64,000 nucleotides of DNA from Pseudomonas sp. TCU-HL1 (GCF_001708505.1 NZ_CP015992.1:3348001-3412000); one strand, 5' to 3'; shown: positions 33,142-43,635, counted from the stretch's first letter. The notes: generated from the sequence alone by a model not told the origin. Program-made: numbers and translations.

Positions 33142-33933
33142 ATGAACTTCGAGCACATCCTGTTTTCCATCGAGGCTGGCGTCGCCACCCTCAGCTTCAA
33201 CCGCCCGGAGCAGCTGAACAGCTTCAACGCCAAGATGCATGGCGAAGTCCGCGAAGCCCTCAAGCAGGTGCGCCAGAACCCCGAGGTCCGCGTCCTGCTG
33301 CTGACCGGCGAAGGTCGCGGCTTCTGCGCCGGGCAAGACCTGGGCGACCGCAACGTGGCCCCCGGTGCCGCCACGCCGGACCTGGGCGAGTCCATCGAGA
33401 AGTTCTACAACCCGCTGATCCGTACCCTTCGCGACCTGCCGCTGCCGGTGATCTGCGCGGTCAATGGCGTAGCCGCCGGTGCCGGCGCCAACATTCCGCT
33501 GGCCTGCGACCTGGTCCTGGCCGGCCGTTCCGCCAGCTTCATCCAGGCCTTCTGCAAGATCGGTCTGATCCCGGACTCCGGCGGCACCTGGACCCTCCCC
33601 CGCCTCGTTGGCATGGCCCGCGCCAAGGCCCTGACCCTGTTGGGTGACCGCCTGACCGCCGAGCAGGCCGAACAATGGGGCCTGATCTACCGCGTGGTGG
33701 ATGACGCCGCCCTGCGTGAAGAGGCTCTGAAACTCGCCCATCACCTGGCCACCCAGCCCACCTACGGCCTGGCCCTGATCAAGCGCAGCCTCAATGCCAG
33801 CCTGAACAACAGCTTCGACGAGCAGCTGGACCTCGAACGCGACCTGCAGCGCCTTGCCGGCCGCAGCGAGGACTACCGCGAAGGCGTCCGCGCCTTCATG
33901 GAAAAGCACACCCCGGCCTTCAAAGGACGCTGA
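33142..33933 (+). CDS. paaG: ring 1,2-epoxyphenylacetyl-CoA isomerase PaaG
   Basis: 263-residue crotonase-fold isomerase. GRGFCAGQDLGDRN and NGVAAGAGANIPLACDL form the active-site loops. The hydratase Glu is replaced by the Asp of KIGLIPDSGGTWTLPRL, as is normal for PaaG, which turns the 1,2-epoxide into oxepin-CoA and also shifts double bonds later. It lies 44 nt after paaF and 4 nt before paaH. Confidence 0.93.
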   Translation: MNFEHILFSIEAGVATLSFNRPEQLNSFNAKMHGEVREALKQVRQNPEVRVLLLTGEGRGFCAGQDLGDRNVAPGAATPDLGESIEKFYNPLIRTLRDLPLPVICAVNGVAAGAGANIPLACDLVLAGRSASFIQAFCKIGLIPDSGGTWTLPRLVGMARAKALTLLGDRLTAEQAEQWGLIYRVVDDAALREEALKLAHHLATQPTYGLALIKRSLNASLNNSFDEQLDLERDLQRLAGRSEDYREGVRAFMEKHTPAFKGR

Positions 33934-33937
33934 GCCC

Positions 33938-35455
33938 ATGCCTGCCCTTCACACTTCCGCCCCTGTCGCCGTGATCGGCGCCGGCGCCATGGGTGCCGGT
34001 ATCGCCCAGGTCGCCGCCCAGGCTGGCCATCCGGTCAAGCTCTATGACAACCGTCCTGGCGCTTCCGCCCAGGCCATTGACGGCATCGACCGCCAGCTCG
34101 GCCGCCTGGTGGAGAAGAACAAACTCACCGCCGAGAACCGCGCCGCTATCGTCGCCCGCCTGCAACCGGTGGAGGCCATCGAGGCCCTGGCCGATGCCAG
34201 CCTGGTAATCGAAGCCATCGTCGAGAACCTGGAGGTCAAGCGCGGCCTGCTGCGCGAGCTCGAAGCGCTGTGCAGCGCCGACTGCATCCTTGCCAGCAAC
34301 ACCTCGTCCCTGTCCATCACCAACCTGGCTGCCGGCCTCACGCATCCGGGCCGGGTGATCGGCATGCACTTCTTCAACCCGGCACCGCTGATGGCGCTGG
34401 TGGAGATCGTCTCCGGCCTTGCCAGCGACCGGGACCTGGCCGACGGCCTGTACGAAACCGCCAAGGCCTGGGGCAAGCAGCCGGTGCATACCCGCTCCAC
34501 CCCCGGCTTCATCGTCAACCGCGTGGCGCGCCCCTTCTATGCCGAAAGCCTGCGCCTGCTGCAGGAAGGCGCCGTCGACTGCGCCACCCTCGACGCGCTG
34601 ATGCGTGACGCGGGCGGCTTCCGCATGGGCGCCTTTGAACTGACCGACCTGATCGGCCATGACGTCAACTACGCCGTCACCTGCTCGGTGTTCGATGCCT
34701 ACTACGGCGACTTCCGCTTCCAGCCCTCGCTGATCCAGAAAGAGCTGGTGGACGCTGGCCGCCTGGGCCGCAAGAGCGGTCACGGTTTCTACAGCTACGC
34801 CGAAGGCGCCGAACGCCCGCAACCGGCCGAACTGTCCAGCGACGCCCGCGTGGAATCCTGCGTGGTGGAAGGCAGCCTTGGCGTTGCCGAGCCCCTGGTA
34901 CAACGCCTGGCGGAAGCCGGCGTGCACGTAGTCCGCCGTGACGGCAGCGGCGTGCTGCGAGTGGGTGATGCCGTGATCGCCCTGTCCGATGGCCGCCTGG
35001 CGAGCCAGCGCTCCCGCGAGGACGGCATCGCCAACCTGGTGCTGATCGATCTCGCCCTCGACTACGCCAAGGCCAGCCGCCTCGGCATCGCCTGCGCCGC
35101 TAACACGTCCGATCAGGCCCGCGACCAGGCCGTGGCGCTGCTGCAACGCGCCGGCCTCAAGGTCAGCCCGCTCAGCGACATTCCCGGCCTCGCCGTGCTG
35201 CGCACCGTGGCCATGCTCGCCAACGAAGGTGCCGATGCCGTACTGCAAGGCGTGGGCTCGGCCAGTGACATCGACCTCGCCATGCGTGCCGGCGTGAACT
35301 ATCCGCAAGGGCCGCTGGCCTGGGCCGATGCCATTGGCCTGCCGGTGGTACTGCGCACCCTGGAAAACCTCCAGGCCGCTTACGGCGAAGTGCGCTACCG
35401 CCCTTCCCTGTTGCTGCGCCGCCAGGTGGCCGAAGGGAGGAATTTCCGTGACTAA
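33938..35455 (+). CDS. paaH: 3-hydroxyadipyl-CoA dehydrogenase PaaH
   Basis: 505-residue 3-hydroxyacyl-CoA dehydrogenase with two catalytic-type halves. The NAD fold starts VAVIGAGAMGAGIAQVAAQ; catalytic region SSLSITNLAAGLTHPGRVIG and HFFNPAPLMALVEIV follow. C-terminal 3HCDH domains continue from GFIVNRVARPFYAE; a second one ends the chain (GVNYPQGPLAWADAIG), as in PaaH proteins of about 500 residues. ATG 33938 is 4 nt from the paaG stop, with AAAGGA in that stop region. Confidence 0.92.
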   Translation: MPALHTSAPVAVIGAGAMGAGIAQVAAQAGHPVKLYDNRPGASAQAIDGIDRQLGRLVEKNKLTAENRAAIVARLQPVEAIEALADASLVIEAIVENLEVKRGLLRELEALCSADCILASNTSSLSITNLAAGLTHPGRVIGMHFFNPAPLMALVEIVSGLASDRDLADGLYETAKAWGKQPVHTRSTPGFIVNRVARPFYAESLRLLQEGAVDCATLDALMRDAGGFRMGAFELTDLIGHDVNYAVTCSVFDAYYGDFRFQPSLIQKELVDAGRLGRKSGHGFYSYAEGAERPQPAELSSDARVESCVVEGSLGVAEPLVQRLAEAGVHVVRRDGSGVLRVGDAVIALSDGRLASQRSREDGIANLVLIDLALDYAKASRLGIACAANTSDQARDQAVALLQRAGLKVSPLSDIPGLAVLRTVAMLANEGADAVLQGVGSASDIDLAMRAGVNYPQGPLAWADAIGLPVVLRTLENLQAAYGEVRYRPSLLLRRQVAEGRNFRD

Positions 35456-35897
35456 CCAAGAAGCCCTCTCCCTCGCCGAAGCCTGCGCCAGCGCGCTGTT
35501 CGAGCGCGACAACGCCAGCCAGGCCATGGGCATGCGCCTGCTCTCCGTGGCACCCGGCCAGGCCCGCGTCGGCATGAGCGTGCGCGACGACATGGTCCAG
35601 GGCCACGGCACCTGCCACGGCGGCTACCTCTTCGCCCTGGCCGACTCGGCCTTCGCCTTCGCCTGCAACACCTACAACGAGGCCACCGTCGCCATCGGCT
35701 GCAGCATCGACTACGTGGCCCCGGCGCGCCTCGGCGACACCCTCACCGCCCAGGCCATCGAACAAAGCCGCAGCGGCCGCACCGGCAACTACGACGTCCG
35801 CATCGAAAACCAGAACGGGCAATTGATCGCCCTCTTCCACGGCAAGTCCTACAAAGTGCGCGGCTCGGTACTCGCGCAGGAGACCCCTGATGAATGA
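35448..35897 (+). CDS. paaI: hydroxyphenylacetyl-CoA thioesterase PaaI
   Basis: 149-residue hot-dog thioesterase. GHGTCHGGYLFALADSAFAF carries the HGG turn and catalytic Asp. The start is GTG at 35448, 8 nt inside the end of paaH, with GGGAGG 7 nt before it; no ATG is available at this place. It hydrolyses stalled aryl-acyl-CoA esters and so frees CoA. Its end overlaps paaJ by 8 nt, a sign of tight translational coupling. Confidence 0.92.
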   Translation: MTNQEALSLAEACASALFERDNASQAMGMRLLSVAPGQARVGMSVRDDMVQGHGTCHGGYLFALADSAFAFACNTYNEATVAIGCSIDYVAPARLGDTLTAQAIEQSRSGRTGNYDVRIENQNGQLIALFHGKSYKVRGSVLAQETPDE

Positions 35898-37095
35898 CGC
35901 CCTGATTATCGACGCCGTGCGCACGCCTATCGGCCGCTACGCCGGCGCCCTGTCCGCGGTGCGCGCCGATGACCTCGGTGCCGTGCCCATGCGCGCGCTG
36001 ATGGCCCGCCACCCCGAACTGGACTGGAGCGCCATCGACGACGTGATCTACGGCTGCGCCAACCAGGCCGGCGAAGACAACCGCAACGTCGCACGCATGT
36101 CCGCCCTGCTCGCCGGCCTGCCGCTGACCGTGCCGGGCACCACTCTGAACCGCCTCTGCGGCTCCGGCCTGGATGCCATCGGCAATGCCGCCCGCGCCCT
36201 ACGCTGTGGCGAAGCCGGCCTGATGATCGCCGGTGGCGTGGAATCCATGTCCCGCGCACCCTTCGTGATGGGCAAGGCGGACAGTGCCTTCTCCCGCCAG
36301 GCGGAAATCTTCGACACCACCATCGGCTGGCGCTTCGTCAACCCGCTGATGAAGGGCCAGTTCGGCATCGACTCCATGCCGGAAACCGCCGAGAACGTGG
36401 CCGAGCAGTTCAACATCTCCCGCGAGGACCAGGACGCCTTCGCCCTGCGCAGCCAGCAGCGCGCCGCCGCCGCCCAGGCCAATGGCCGACTGGCGAAGGA
36501 AATCGTCCCGGTGGAAATTCCCCAGCGCAAAGGCCCGGCGAAGATCGTCGAGCAGGATGAGCACCCGCGCGGCGATACCACCCTGGAACAGTTGGCCAAA
36601 CTGGGCACGCCGTTCCGCCAGGGCGGCAGCATTACCGCCGGCAACGCCTCGGGCGTGAACGATGGCGCCTGCGCCCTGCTGCTGGCCAGCAGTGCCGCAG
36701 CCAAGCGCCACGGCCTCAAGGCCCGCGCCCGCGTGGTGGGCATGGCTACCGCCGGCGTCGAGCCGCGCATCATGGGTATCGGCCCGGTACCGGCAACCCG
36801 CAAGGTGCTGGAACTGACCGGCCTGTCCCTGGCCGAAATGGACGTCATCGAACTCAACGAAGCCTTCGCCGCCCAGGGCCTCGCCGTCCTGCGCGAACTG
36901 GGCCTGGCCGACAACGATCCGCGCGTGAACCCCAACGGCGGCGCCATCGCCCTCGGCCACCCGCTGGGCATGAGCGGTGCGCGCCTGGTGACCACCGCGC
37001 TGCACGAACTGGAAGAGCGTCAAGGCCGCTATGCCCTTTGCACCATGTGCATCGGCGTGGGTCAGGGCATCGCTCTGATCATTGAAAGGCTCTGA
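35890..37095 (+). CDS. paaJ: 3-oxoadipyl-CoA thiolase PaaJ
   Basis: 401-residue thiolase. Active cysteine in TTLNRLCGSGLDAIG near 90, His in NGGAIALGHPLGMSGAR, and Cys in CTMCIGVGQG are present. DALIIDAVRTPIGRYAGALS is the form shared by PaaJ/PcaF. It cleaves 3-oxoadipyl-CoA to succinyl-CoA and acetyl-CoA. GCAGGAG precedes ATG 35890. Confidence 0.92.
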   Translation: MNDALIIDAVRTPIGRYAGALSAVRADDLGAVPMRALMARHPELDWSAIDDVIYGCANQAGEDNRNVARMSALLAGLPLTVPGTTLNRLCGSGLDAIGNAARALRCGEAGLMIAGGVESMSRAPFVMGKADSAFSRQAEIFDTTIGWRFVNPLMKGQFGIDSMPETAENVAEQFNISREDQDAFALRSQQRAAAAQANGRLAKEIVPVEIPQRKGPAKIVEQDEHPRGDTTLEQLAKLGTPFRQGGSITAGNASGVNDGACALLLASSAAAKRHGLKARARVVGMATAGVEPRIMGIGPVPATRKVLELTGLSLAEMDVIELNEAFAAQGLAVLRELGLADNDPRVNPNGGAIALGHPLGMSGARLVTTALHELEERQGRYALCTMCIGVGQGIALIIERL

Positions 37096-37124
37096 AACGC
37101 AACAACCGAGATCTGAAAAACGGG

Positions 37125-37169
37125 TGAGGAGTATTCTCTTCCTCAGCACTCAGGGGCCTACGGGTCCCC
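37125..37169 (+). promoter_or_regulatory. two small hairpins in the paaJ-paaK gap
   Basis: TGAGGA-N9-TCCTCA (37125-37145) and GGGGCC/GGTCCCC with a bulge (37153-37169) precede paaK. They could tune paaK translation or protect the mRNA; there is no T-run for termination. Confidence 0.3.
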
Positions 37170-37194
37170 GTATAAAAACAAATTGAGTGAAACC

Positions 37195-38505
<1,311 letters not shown>

Positions 38506-38522
38506 GCCTTGCGCTAACGAAG

Positions 38523-38549
38523 AAGCCCCGACCTGGTCGGGGCTTTTTT
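38523..38549 (+). terminator. intrinsic terminator after paaK
   Basis: Stem AAGCCCCGAC/GTCGGGGCTT with a 3-nt loop and then T5 on the plus strand. It ends the paaF-K transcript. The next 350 bp, up to 38900, hold no feature I can support. Confidence 0.92.
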
Positions 38550-38900
38550 ATATGGCCGGCAGGCGTTTTGAGCCCGCTTTCCCTCCGCTACCCCGCCCCA
38601 GCACCTGTCCATACAGCAGAATCGGACACTTCCTACCGACAGCCCCATGCCCGCGAGCAGAATTCAGCTGCTGATGTCTGGTGAAATCCGGAGCTTCGTC
38701 CTGCATGCCGGCAACCAGCAAGGCCTGGAGATGCAAGAACCTCTCACTGACCCACCCAGCAGGCTCCCAGGAAGATGTCATACAACGCCAATCCCTCACC
38801 CCCTACCAGCCGTCACTCGATCTGCCTCGGCGTCGTCGCGTGCACAAGACGGCCTGCTCCGACCCGAACACATCCGTCTTTCCCGAGAGCGGCCAAAGTG

Positions 38901-39944
38901 ATGATGCACTGCGCCGTGGCCTTGATAGCCGGGCTGTTCAGCATCGATAGCAGCTGGGCCGCGCAGTGCCGGTCCGACATCGTGTTTCCGTTCACATTCG
39001 ACTTCACCAAAAGCTTCGATAGTCCGAGCGACAACAAACCCATGTCAGTGATGCAGGGCGCTCACCGGTGGAGTTTAGGTAGAGCGTTCTCGACGTCTTG
39101 CTTCTGTGGAGCAGGCAATACATTCGACACGGTTTATTTCACCGTAGTAACCAAGCTGCCTCTTGGCTTCCAAGCCACCGTCAACGGCAAGCAACTGCAA
39201 TTCTACAAGCTGAATCGCCACCTTCAGGTTGCAGCCGAGATCGGTGTTGAGAATCAGCATGGATATACAGCCTTTCCATTCAGCAGCCTGGCCGCCTCAG
39301 TAGGGGTCAAAGCCTGCTCATCCAATCCTGATAATCTTCTTATCGCAACCGGCAATAGAGGCCAGATTCACCTGCTGATCGATCAACCCTTCATTGGCGA
39401 GACCATCATTCCCACGACCCGCTTGTTCGAGCTCTATGGAGACACCTCCCCCAATGCGGCTCCATATGGCAAGCCAGTGATGTGGATCGAGATGAGCGGC
39501 AAGGTGAGCGTGCCCCAGTCCTGCGGACTGACCCCCGGCCAGCCCACCACCTTCGACTTCGGCAAAGTCGTGTCATCAGCCATAGCCCTACCCGGCACAG
39601 AGAATCCCCGGTATTCGCAGGAGCGGACCTTTGCCGTCACATGCAAGAACATTACATCTGGCATCAAACTAAGCCTGGAGTCTGCTGCCGCTCCCGCACA
39701 CTCGAACGTCTTCGCGGCCCACAACCGCAGCGACATGGGTATACAAGTACGCAACAAGGGAAACATCATTTCCCCCCTGATACCTGGCGCCGCACCAAAA
39801 TCAGGAAACATCATCCCGCTGCAAGTCGATTACGTGCAACAGACCTCACGGTTCACCATCCTGGCCTACCCCGTCCGAACGAAGCCATCCGTGGAGCCAG
39901 GCCCCTTCGAGGCTACCGCCACCTTGAAATTCGACTTCGAGTGA
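38901..39944 (+). CDS. fimbrial-type (pilin-domain) surface protein, orphan
   Basis: About 347 residues with a signal peptide (cut after DSSWA). The N-terminal half has paired cysteines (AQCRSD, TSCFCGAGN); the C-terminal half, from GKVSVPQSCGLTPGQP, is a fimbrial domain of the chaperone-usher kind and ends FEATATLKFDFE with the alternating hydrophobic pattern of a donor strand. Two-domain form suggests a tip adhesin or minor subunit. No chaperone, usher or major pilin gene is near. GC is visibly lower than in the paa genes on both sides, as expected of a transferred gene. The start is uncertain: ATG 38901 or 38904 gives the signal peptide, but the ribosome site is weak. Confidence 0.7.
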   Translation: MMHCAVALIAGLFSIDSSWAAQCRSDIVFPFTFDFTKSFDSPSDNKPMSVMQGAHRWSLGRAFSTSCFCGAGNTFDTVYFTVVTKLPLGFQATVNGKQLQFYKLNRHLQVAAEIGVENQHGYTAFPFSSLAASVGVKACSSNPDNLLIATGNRGQIHLLIDQPFIGETIIPTTRLFELYGDTSPNAAPYGKPVMWIEMSGKVSVPQSCGLTPGQPTTFDFGKVVSSAIALPGTENPRYSQERTFAVTCKNITSGIKLSLESAAAPAHSNVFAAHNRSDMGIQVRNKGNIISPLIPGAAPKSGNIIPLQVDYVQQTSRFTILAYPVRTKPSVEPGPFEATATLKFDFE

Positions 39945-39962
39945 GACGCGCCTGACCATGAC

Positions 39963-39985
39963 GCCCCGCGCCTGCGGGGCTTTTT
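39963..39985. terminator. intrinsic terminator after the fimbrial gene
   Basis: Stem GCCCCGC/GCGGGGC with a 4-nt loop followed by T5. It sits between two convergent genes, touching the stop of the kinase gene. Confidence 0.85.
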
Positions 39986-40512
39986 CATAGTCGGTCAATT
40001 GGCTGGAAAACCGCACGCGAGACGTACTCGATGATTGCCTCCACCGCTTCATCCGGCGAGATCACAGCAGAATCCAGCCGCAAAGGCCCTTCGTCCCAGA
40101 CCTCATAGTCATGCTCGAGAACTGATTGCCAACTCGGAAGCTTCAGGCCTGCTAGATCGACTGCGCGGCTTTCCACCCTCCGTTGGTGCACGCACGCATC
40201 GGAGCACACCACCTCGACATCCACCAACGGCACACCGGCCCAGGTCGCCACTTCGCACCACGCCTCACGACTTTCAGCCACCGGATTGACGCAATCGACG
40301 ACCACCACGCGGCCCAAACCAAGATTCGACCGAGCCAGGGCGATAGCGACCAGATACCCGCTACGCCCCACGTCATCGGCAAGGACCCCGGCATCGCGAA
40401 TCGCCTGCTCGATGGCATCCACTCTCAGGTACGTCACACCCAGCCCGGATGCCAATCGGCGCGCGATTGTTGTTTTTCCCGTGCCGGGCAGCCCGCTGAA
40501 GACAATGAGCAT
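39985..40512 (-). CDS. P-loop kinase-like ATPase
   Basis: 175-residue AAA_33/zeta-like P-loop protein. Walker A GLPGTGKTTIARRLA at the N-terminus, VDAIEQAIRDAG after it, and VVVVDCVNPVAESREAW as the Walker B-like strand. It resembles small gluconate-kinase or adenylylsulfate-kinase-like ATPases that phosphorylate a small molecule; the target is unknown. ATG 40512 has GGGGA 6 nt upstream; in-frame codons before it are not needed. It is not an evident toxin, as no antitoxin gene is next to it. Confidence 0.75.
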   Translation of the reverse strand: MLIVFSGLPGTGKTTIARRLASGLGVTYLRVDAIEQAIRDAGVLADDVGRSGYLVAIALARSNLGLGRVVVVDCVNPVAESREAWCEVATWAGVPLVDVEVVCSDACVHQRRVESRAVDLAGLKLPSWQSVLEHDYEVWDEGPLRLDSAVISPDEAVEAIIEYVSRAVFQPIDRL

Positions 40513-40734
40513 TTCATTCCCCGAAAAGCCGCTTGTTAGGAGCCCCATCCTAAGTGCCACAGGCCAACAAAAGCGAGACAGTAATGCGCGACGACCGCCG
40601 GTCGGGCTCGATGCCTGGGCACAGGCAAATATGTCGAATGACGGCTAACCCTATCGACTCTCAGGTAGATCGGCCGGAGGGTTCAGGCTGGCCGATTTCA
40701 ATCGACAGAACGGAATCCAGACAGGAGATCGATC

Positions 40735-41088
40735 ATGACCTATGTAGATGGCTTCTTGGTGCCCGTCCCCACCGCCAGCCGCGAGACCTACCGCAAGCTG
40801 GCCGAAATGGCCGCCGGGGTGTTCAAGGAATGCGGCGCCCTCAGCGTCGTCGAGTGCTGGGGCGACGATGTGCCCGAAGGCAAGGTGACGTCCTTCCCGA
40901 TGGCGGTGAAGCTGAAGGAAGGTGAAACCGTCGTGTTCTCCTGGATCACCTGGCCGTCGAAGCATGCTCGGGACGAAGGCATGAAGAAAGCGATGGAAGA
41001 CCCGAGGATGCAGCCCGACCCGAGCACCATGCCCTTCGACGGACAACGCATGATCTTTGGCGGGTTCGAGGTGTTGGTAAGCGCCTGA
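40735..41088 (+). CDS. DUF1428 family protein
   Basis: 117-residue protein. MTYVDGFLVPVPTASRETYR, VVECWGDDVPEGKVTSFPMAV and MPFDGQRMIFGGFEVLV are the marks of the DUF1428 (YbaA) family, a ferredoxin-like dimeric alpha-beta barrel fold. Function is unknown; relatives occur singly in many Pseudomonas genomes. AGGAG stands upstream of ATG. It has no evident tie to the phenylacetate genes. Confidence 0.85.
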   Translation: MTYVDGFLVPVPTASRETYRKLAEMAAGVFKECGALSVVECWGDDVPEGKVTSFPMAVKLKEGETVVFSWITWPSKHARDEGMKKAMEDPRMQPDPSTMPFDGQRMIFGGFEVLVSA

Positions 41089-41104
41089 GCCCCCCAGCCC
41101 CACT

Positions 41105-41177
41105 GTAGGGTGTGCCATGCGCACCGATTGCAAGATAAGCCGCCACGCCTGACCGCTGGTGCGCGCGGCGCACCCCA
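41105..41177. repeat. inverted repeat GTAGGGTGYGCC class
   Basis: GTAGGGTGTGCCATGCGCACC pairs loosely with GGTGCGCGCGGCGCACCCCA. A related copy is at 51480. The rest of this 473-bp gap up to 41460 shows no coding signal. Confidence 0.6.
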
Positions 41178-41482
41178 CTGACTGTGAGCGCCTTCGATCG
41201 CGAGGCAATGGCAACACCCGCTGCGCACATCATTCACATATGCAGCTTATCAAGCAACCTTCCCGTATCACATCTTCCAACACAGCATCTCCCCCTTCCT
41301 TCGCGCAAGCGGATTCCGCCCTGCCAGCAGCTACAAACCCTCTGTAACACGACCTCCAGCAAATCCAAACAAGAGAACCGCCCGCGCCAGGCTGCCCTTC
41401 TCGCCTCCGCTTTATGCCTGAAGCGCTCCTCTGGCGTCAGGAGAAGCGACACAAAAACTATATTCGATACATGTTTTATTGT

Positions 41483-41511
41483 TTGATATTTGTTTTCGTA
41501 TCATTTAAAAA
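41483..41511 (+). promoter_or_regulatory. paaA promoter with TTTTCGTATC box
   Basis: TTGATA (41483-41488), 17 nt, TAAAAA (41506-41511). TTTTCGTATC (41493-41502) lies in the spacer, like TTTTGTATC in the paaF promoter, and an opposing CGATAC stands at 41465. The region is markedly AT-rich. Confidence 0.45.
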
Positions 41512-41561
41512 TAACGCCATGGCCAAGCCACCCCACGAACCCTGCATGGCTGGAGAACGGC

Positions 41562-42554
41562 ATGTACGCACAATTGGTTGAGACCGGCGTGAAGCGCATC
41601 AAGGCGCTGGAGGAGATGTCCTCCGAAGAACGCGCCTTCCAGGAGAAGATCGACGCGGAGATCAAGATCGAAGCGAAGAACTGGATGCCGGATGCTTACC
41701 GGCAGACCCTGATCCGCCAGATTTCCCAGCACGCCCACTCCGAGATCGTCGGCATGCTGCCTGAGGGCAACTGGGTGACCCGCGCCCCGACCCTGAAGCG
41801 CAAGCTGCAACTGATGGCCAAGATCCAGGACGAAGCCGGCCACGGCCTCTACCTGTACAGCGCCATGGAAACCCTGGGCGCCGACCGCGACGCGGAGATC
41901 GCCAAGCTGCACTCTGGCCGCGCCAAGTATTCGAGCATCTTCAATTACCCGACCCTGAGCTGGGCCGACATGGGCGCCGTGGGCTGGCTGGTGGATGGCG
42001 CCGCCATCGTCAACCAGGTGGTGCTGCAGCGAACCTCCTATGGCCCCTACTCCCGCGCCATGATCCGCATCTGCAAGGAAGAGAGCTTCCACCAGCGCCA
42101 GGGCTACGAAATCCTCCTGCACATGATGCGTCACGGTACCCAGGCCCAGAAGGACATGGTCCAGGACGCCATCAACCGCCTCTGGTGGCCATCGCTGATG
42201 ATGTTCGGCCCGAGCGACGCCGACTCCCCCAACAGCGCCCAGTCCATGGCCTGGAAGATCAAGCGCCAGAGCAACGACGAGCTGCGCCAGCGCTTCATCG
42301 ACCAGACCGTGCCGCAGCTGGAGCTGCTCGGCTGCACCGCCCCAGACCCGCACCTGAAGTGGAACGAGGAACGCGGCCACTACGACTTCGGCGACATCCA
42401 GTGGGAAGAGTTCTACGAAGTGCTCAAGGGCAACGGCCCGTGCAACGTCGAGCGCGTCGCCACCCGCCGCAAGGCCATCGAAGACGGCGCCTGGGTCCGT
42501 GAAGCCGCGGTCGCCCATGCCCGCAAACAACAACGCAAAGCGAACGCCGCTTGA
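41562..42554 (+). CDS. paaA: phenylacetyl-CoA epoxidase catalytic subunit PaaA
   Basis: 330-residue ferritin-like di-iron oxygenase subunit. Metal-ligand helices AKIQDEAGHGLYLYSAMETLG and RICKEESFHQRQGYEILLHM give the E-x2-H pairs. With PaaC it forms the core that inserts oxygen into phenylacetyl-CoA. ATG 41562 is chosen for the ribosome site GGAG 6 nt upstream and the expected beginning MYAQLVETGVK. First gene of paaABCDE, with its own promoter. Confidence 0.95.
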   Translation: MYAQLVETGVKRIKALEEMSSEERAFQEKIDAEIKIEAKNWMPDAYRQTLIRQISQHAHSEIVGMLPEGNWVTRAPTLKRKLQLMAKIQDEAGHGLYLYSAMETLGADRDAEIAKLHSGRAKYSSIFNYPTLSWADMGAVGWLVDGAAIVNQVVLQRTSYGPYSRAMIRICKEESFHQRQGYEILLHMMRHGTQAQKDMVQDAINRLWWPSLMMFGPSDADSPNSAQSMAWKIKRQSNDELRQRFIDQTVPQLELLGCTAPDPHLKWNEERGHYDFGDIQWEEFYEVLKGNGPCNVERVATRRKAIEDGAWVREAAVAHARKQQRKANAA

Positions 42555-42581
42555 CCTGCCCCTGATCTGGAGATTCCTGCC

Positions 42582-42863
42582 ATGTCCGAATGGACCCTTT
42601 TCGAAGTATTTGTCCGCAGCAAGCACGGCCTGAACCACAAACACGTTGGCAGCGTGCATGCCGCCGATGCGCGCATGGCCATCGAGAACGCCCGCGAGCT
42701 GTACACCCGCCGCAACGAAGGCGTGAGCCTGTGGGTGGTGCCGTCCGCGCTGATCACCGCCTCCTCCCCGGACGAAAAGGAGCCGCTGTTCGACCCGTCC
42801 CAGGACAAGGTCTACCGCCACGCCAGCTTCTACGAGCTGCCGGCCGAAGTCGGACACATGTGA
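42582..42863 (+). CDS. paaB: phenylacetyl-CoA epoxidase subunit PaaB
   Basis: 93 residues: EWTLFEVFVRSKHGLNHKHV and DARMAIENARELYTRRNEG are the PaaB signature. A small alpha-beta subunit that bridges PaaAC dimers. It lies 27 nt after paaA and 10 nt before paaC. Confidence 0.95.
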   Translation: MSEWTLFEVFVRSKHGLNHKHVGSVHAADARMAIENARELYTRRNEGVSLWVVPSALITASSPDEKEPLFDPSQDKVYRHASFYELPAEVGHM

Positions 42864-42873
42864 GGCCGCTGCC

Positions 42874-43635
42874 ATGAGCCAACGCGAAGACCTCATCCAA
42901 TACCTGCTGCGCCTCGGCGACAACGCCCTGATCCAGGGCCAGCGCCTGTGCGAATGGTGCGGCCACGCCCCGGCGCTGGAAGAAGAGCTGGCGCTGATGA
43001 ACGTCGGCCTCGACCTGGTGGGCCAGGCCCGCAACTGGCTGGACTACGCCGCCGAGCTGCTGGCCGACGGCCGTGATGCCGATCATCTGGCCTTCCGCCG
43101 CGACGAGCGCGCCTACCGCAACCTGCTGCTGGTGGAGCAGCCCAACGGCGATTACGCCGTGACCATCACCAAGCAGTTCTTCTACGACGCCTGGCACTTC
43201 CAGATGCTGCACGGCCTCTCCCAGTCCAGCGACGAGCGCCTTGCCGGTATCGCCGCCAAGGCCCTCAAGGAAGTCACCTACCACCTGCGCCGCTCCAGCG
43301 AATGGGTCGAGCGCCTGGGCGACGGCACCGAGGAAAGCCACACGCGCATGCTCGCGGCAGTCGCTGATATCTGGCGCTTCACCGTCGAACTGGTGAACAG
43401 CGACGAGGTGGAGCAGCGCCTGTTCGAAGCCGGCATTGCGCCGAACCCGGAGGAGATCGCCGCTGCCTGGAAATCCAAGGTCGCCGACATCTTCGCCAGC
43501 GCCACCCTGCCGATGCCGGAGCCGGCCAGCTACTTCTACCTGTCCGGCCGCAAGGGCCTGCACACCGAGCACCTCGGCCTGCTGCTGGCCGAAATGCAGT
43601 TCCTTCAGCGGGCTTACCCCGATGCGTCCTGGTGA
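42874..43635 (+). CDS. paaC: phenylacetyl-CoA epoxidase structural subunit PaaC
   Basis: 253-residue ferritin-like subunit beginning QREDLIQYLLRLGDNALIQGQR, with DLVGQARNWLDYAAEL and KEVTYHLRRSSEWVERLGDG. It pairs with PaaA and supports CoA binding but is not itself the oxygen-activating subunit. Its last 14 nt overlap paaD. Confidence 0.95.
   Translation: MSQREDLIQYLLRLGDNALIQGQRLCEWCGHAPALEEELALMNVGLDLVGQARNWLDYAAELLADGRDADHLAFRRDERAYRNLLLVEQPNGDYAVTITKQFFYDAWHFQMLHGLSQSSDERLAGIAAKALKEVTYHLRRSSEWVERLGDGTEESHTRMLAAVADIWRFTVELVNSDEVEQRLFEAGIAPNPEEIAAAWKSKVADIFASATLPMPEPASYFYLSGRKGLHTEHLGLLLAEMQFLQRAYPDASW

Noticed and set aside
39985..40512. Zeta-type toxin of a toxin-antitoxin pair
   Set aside because: The P-loop fits, but there is no antitoxin gene beside it and no zeta-specific motif, so kinase-like ATPase is the safer call.
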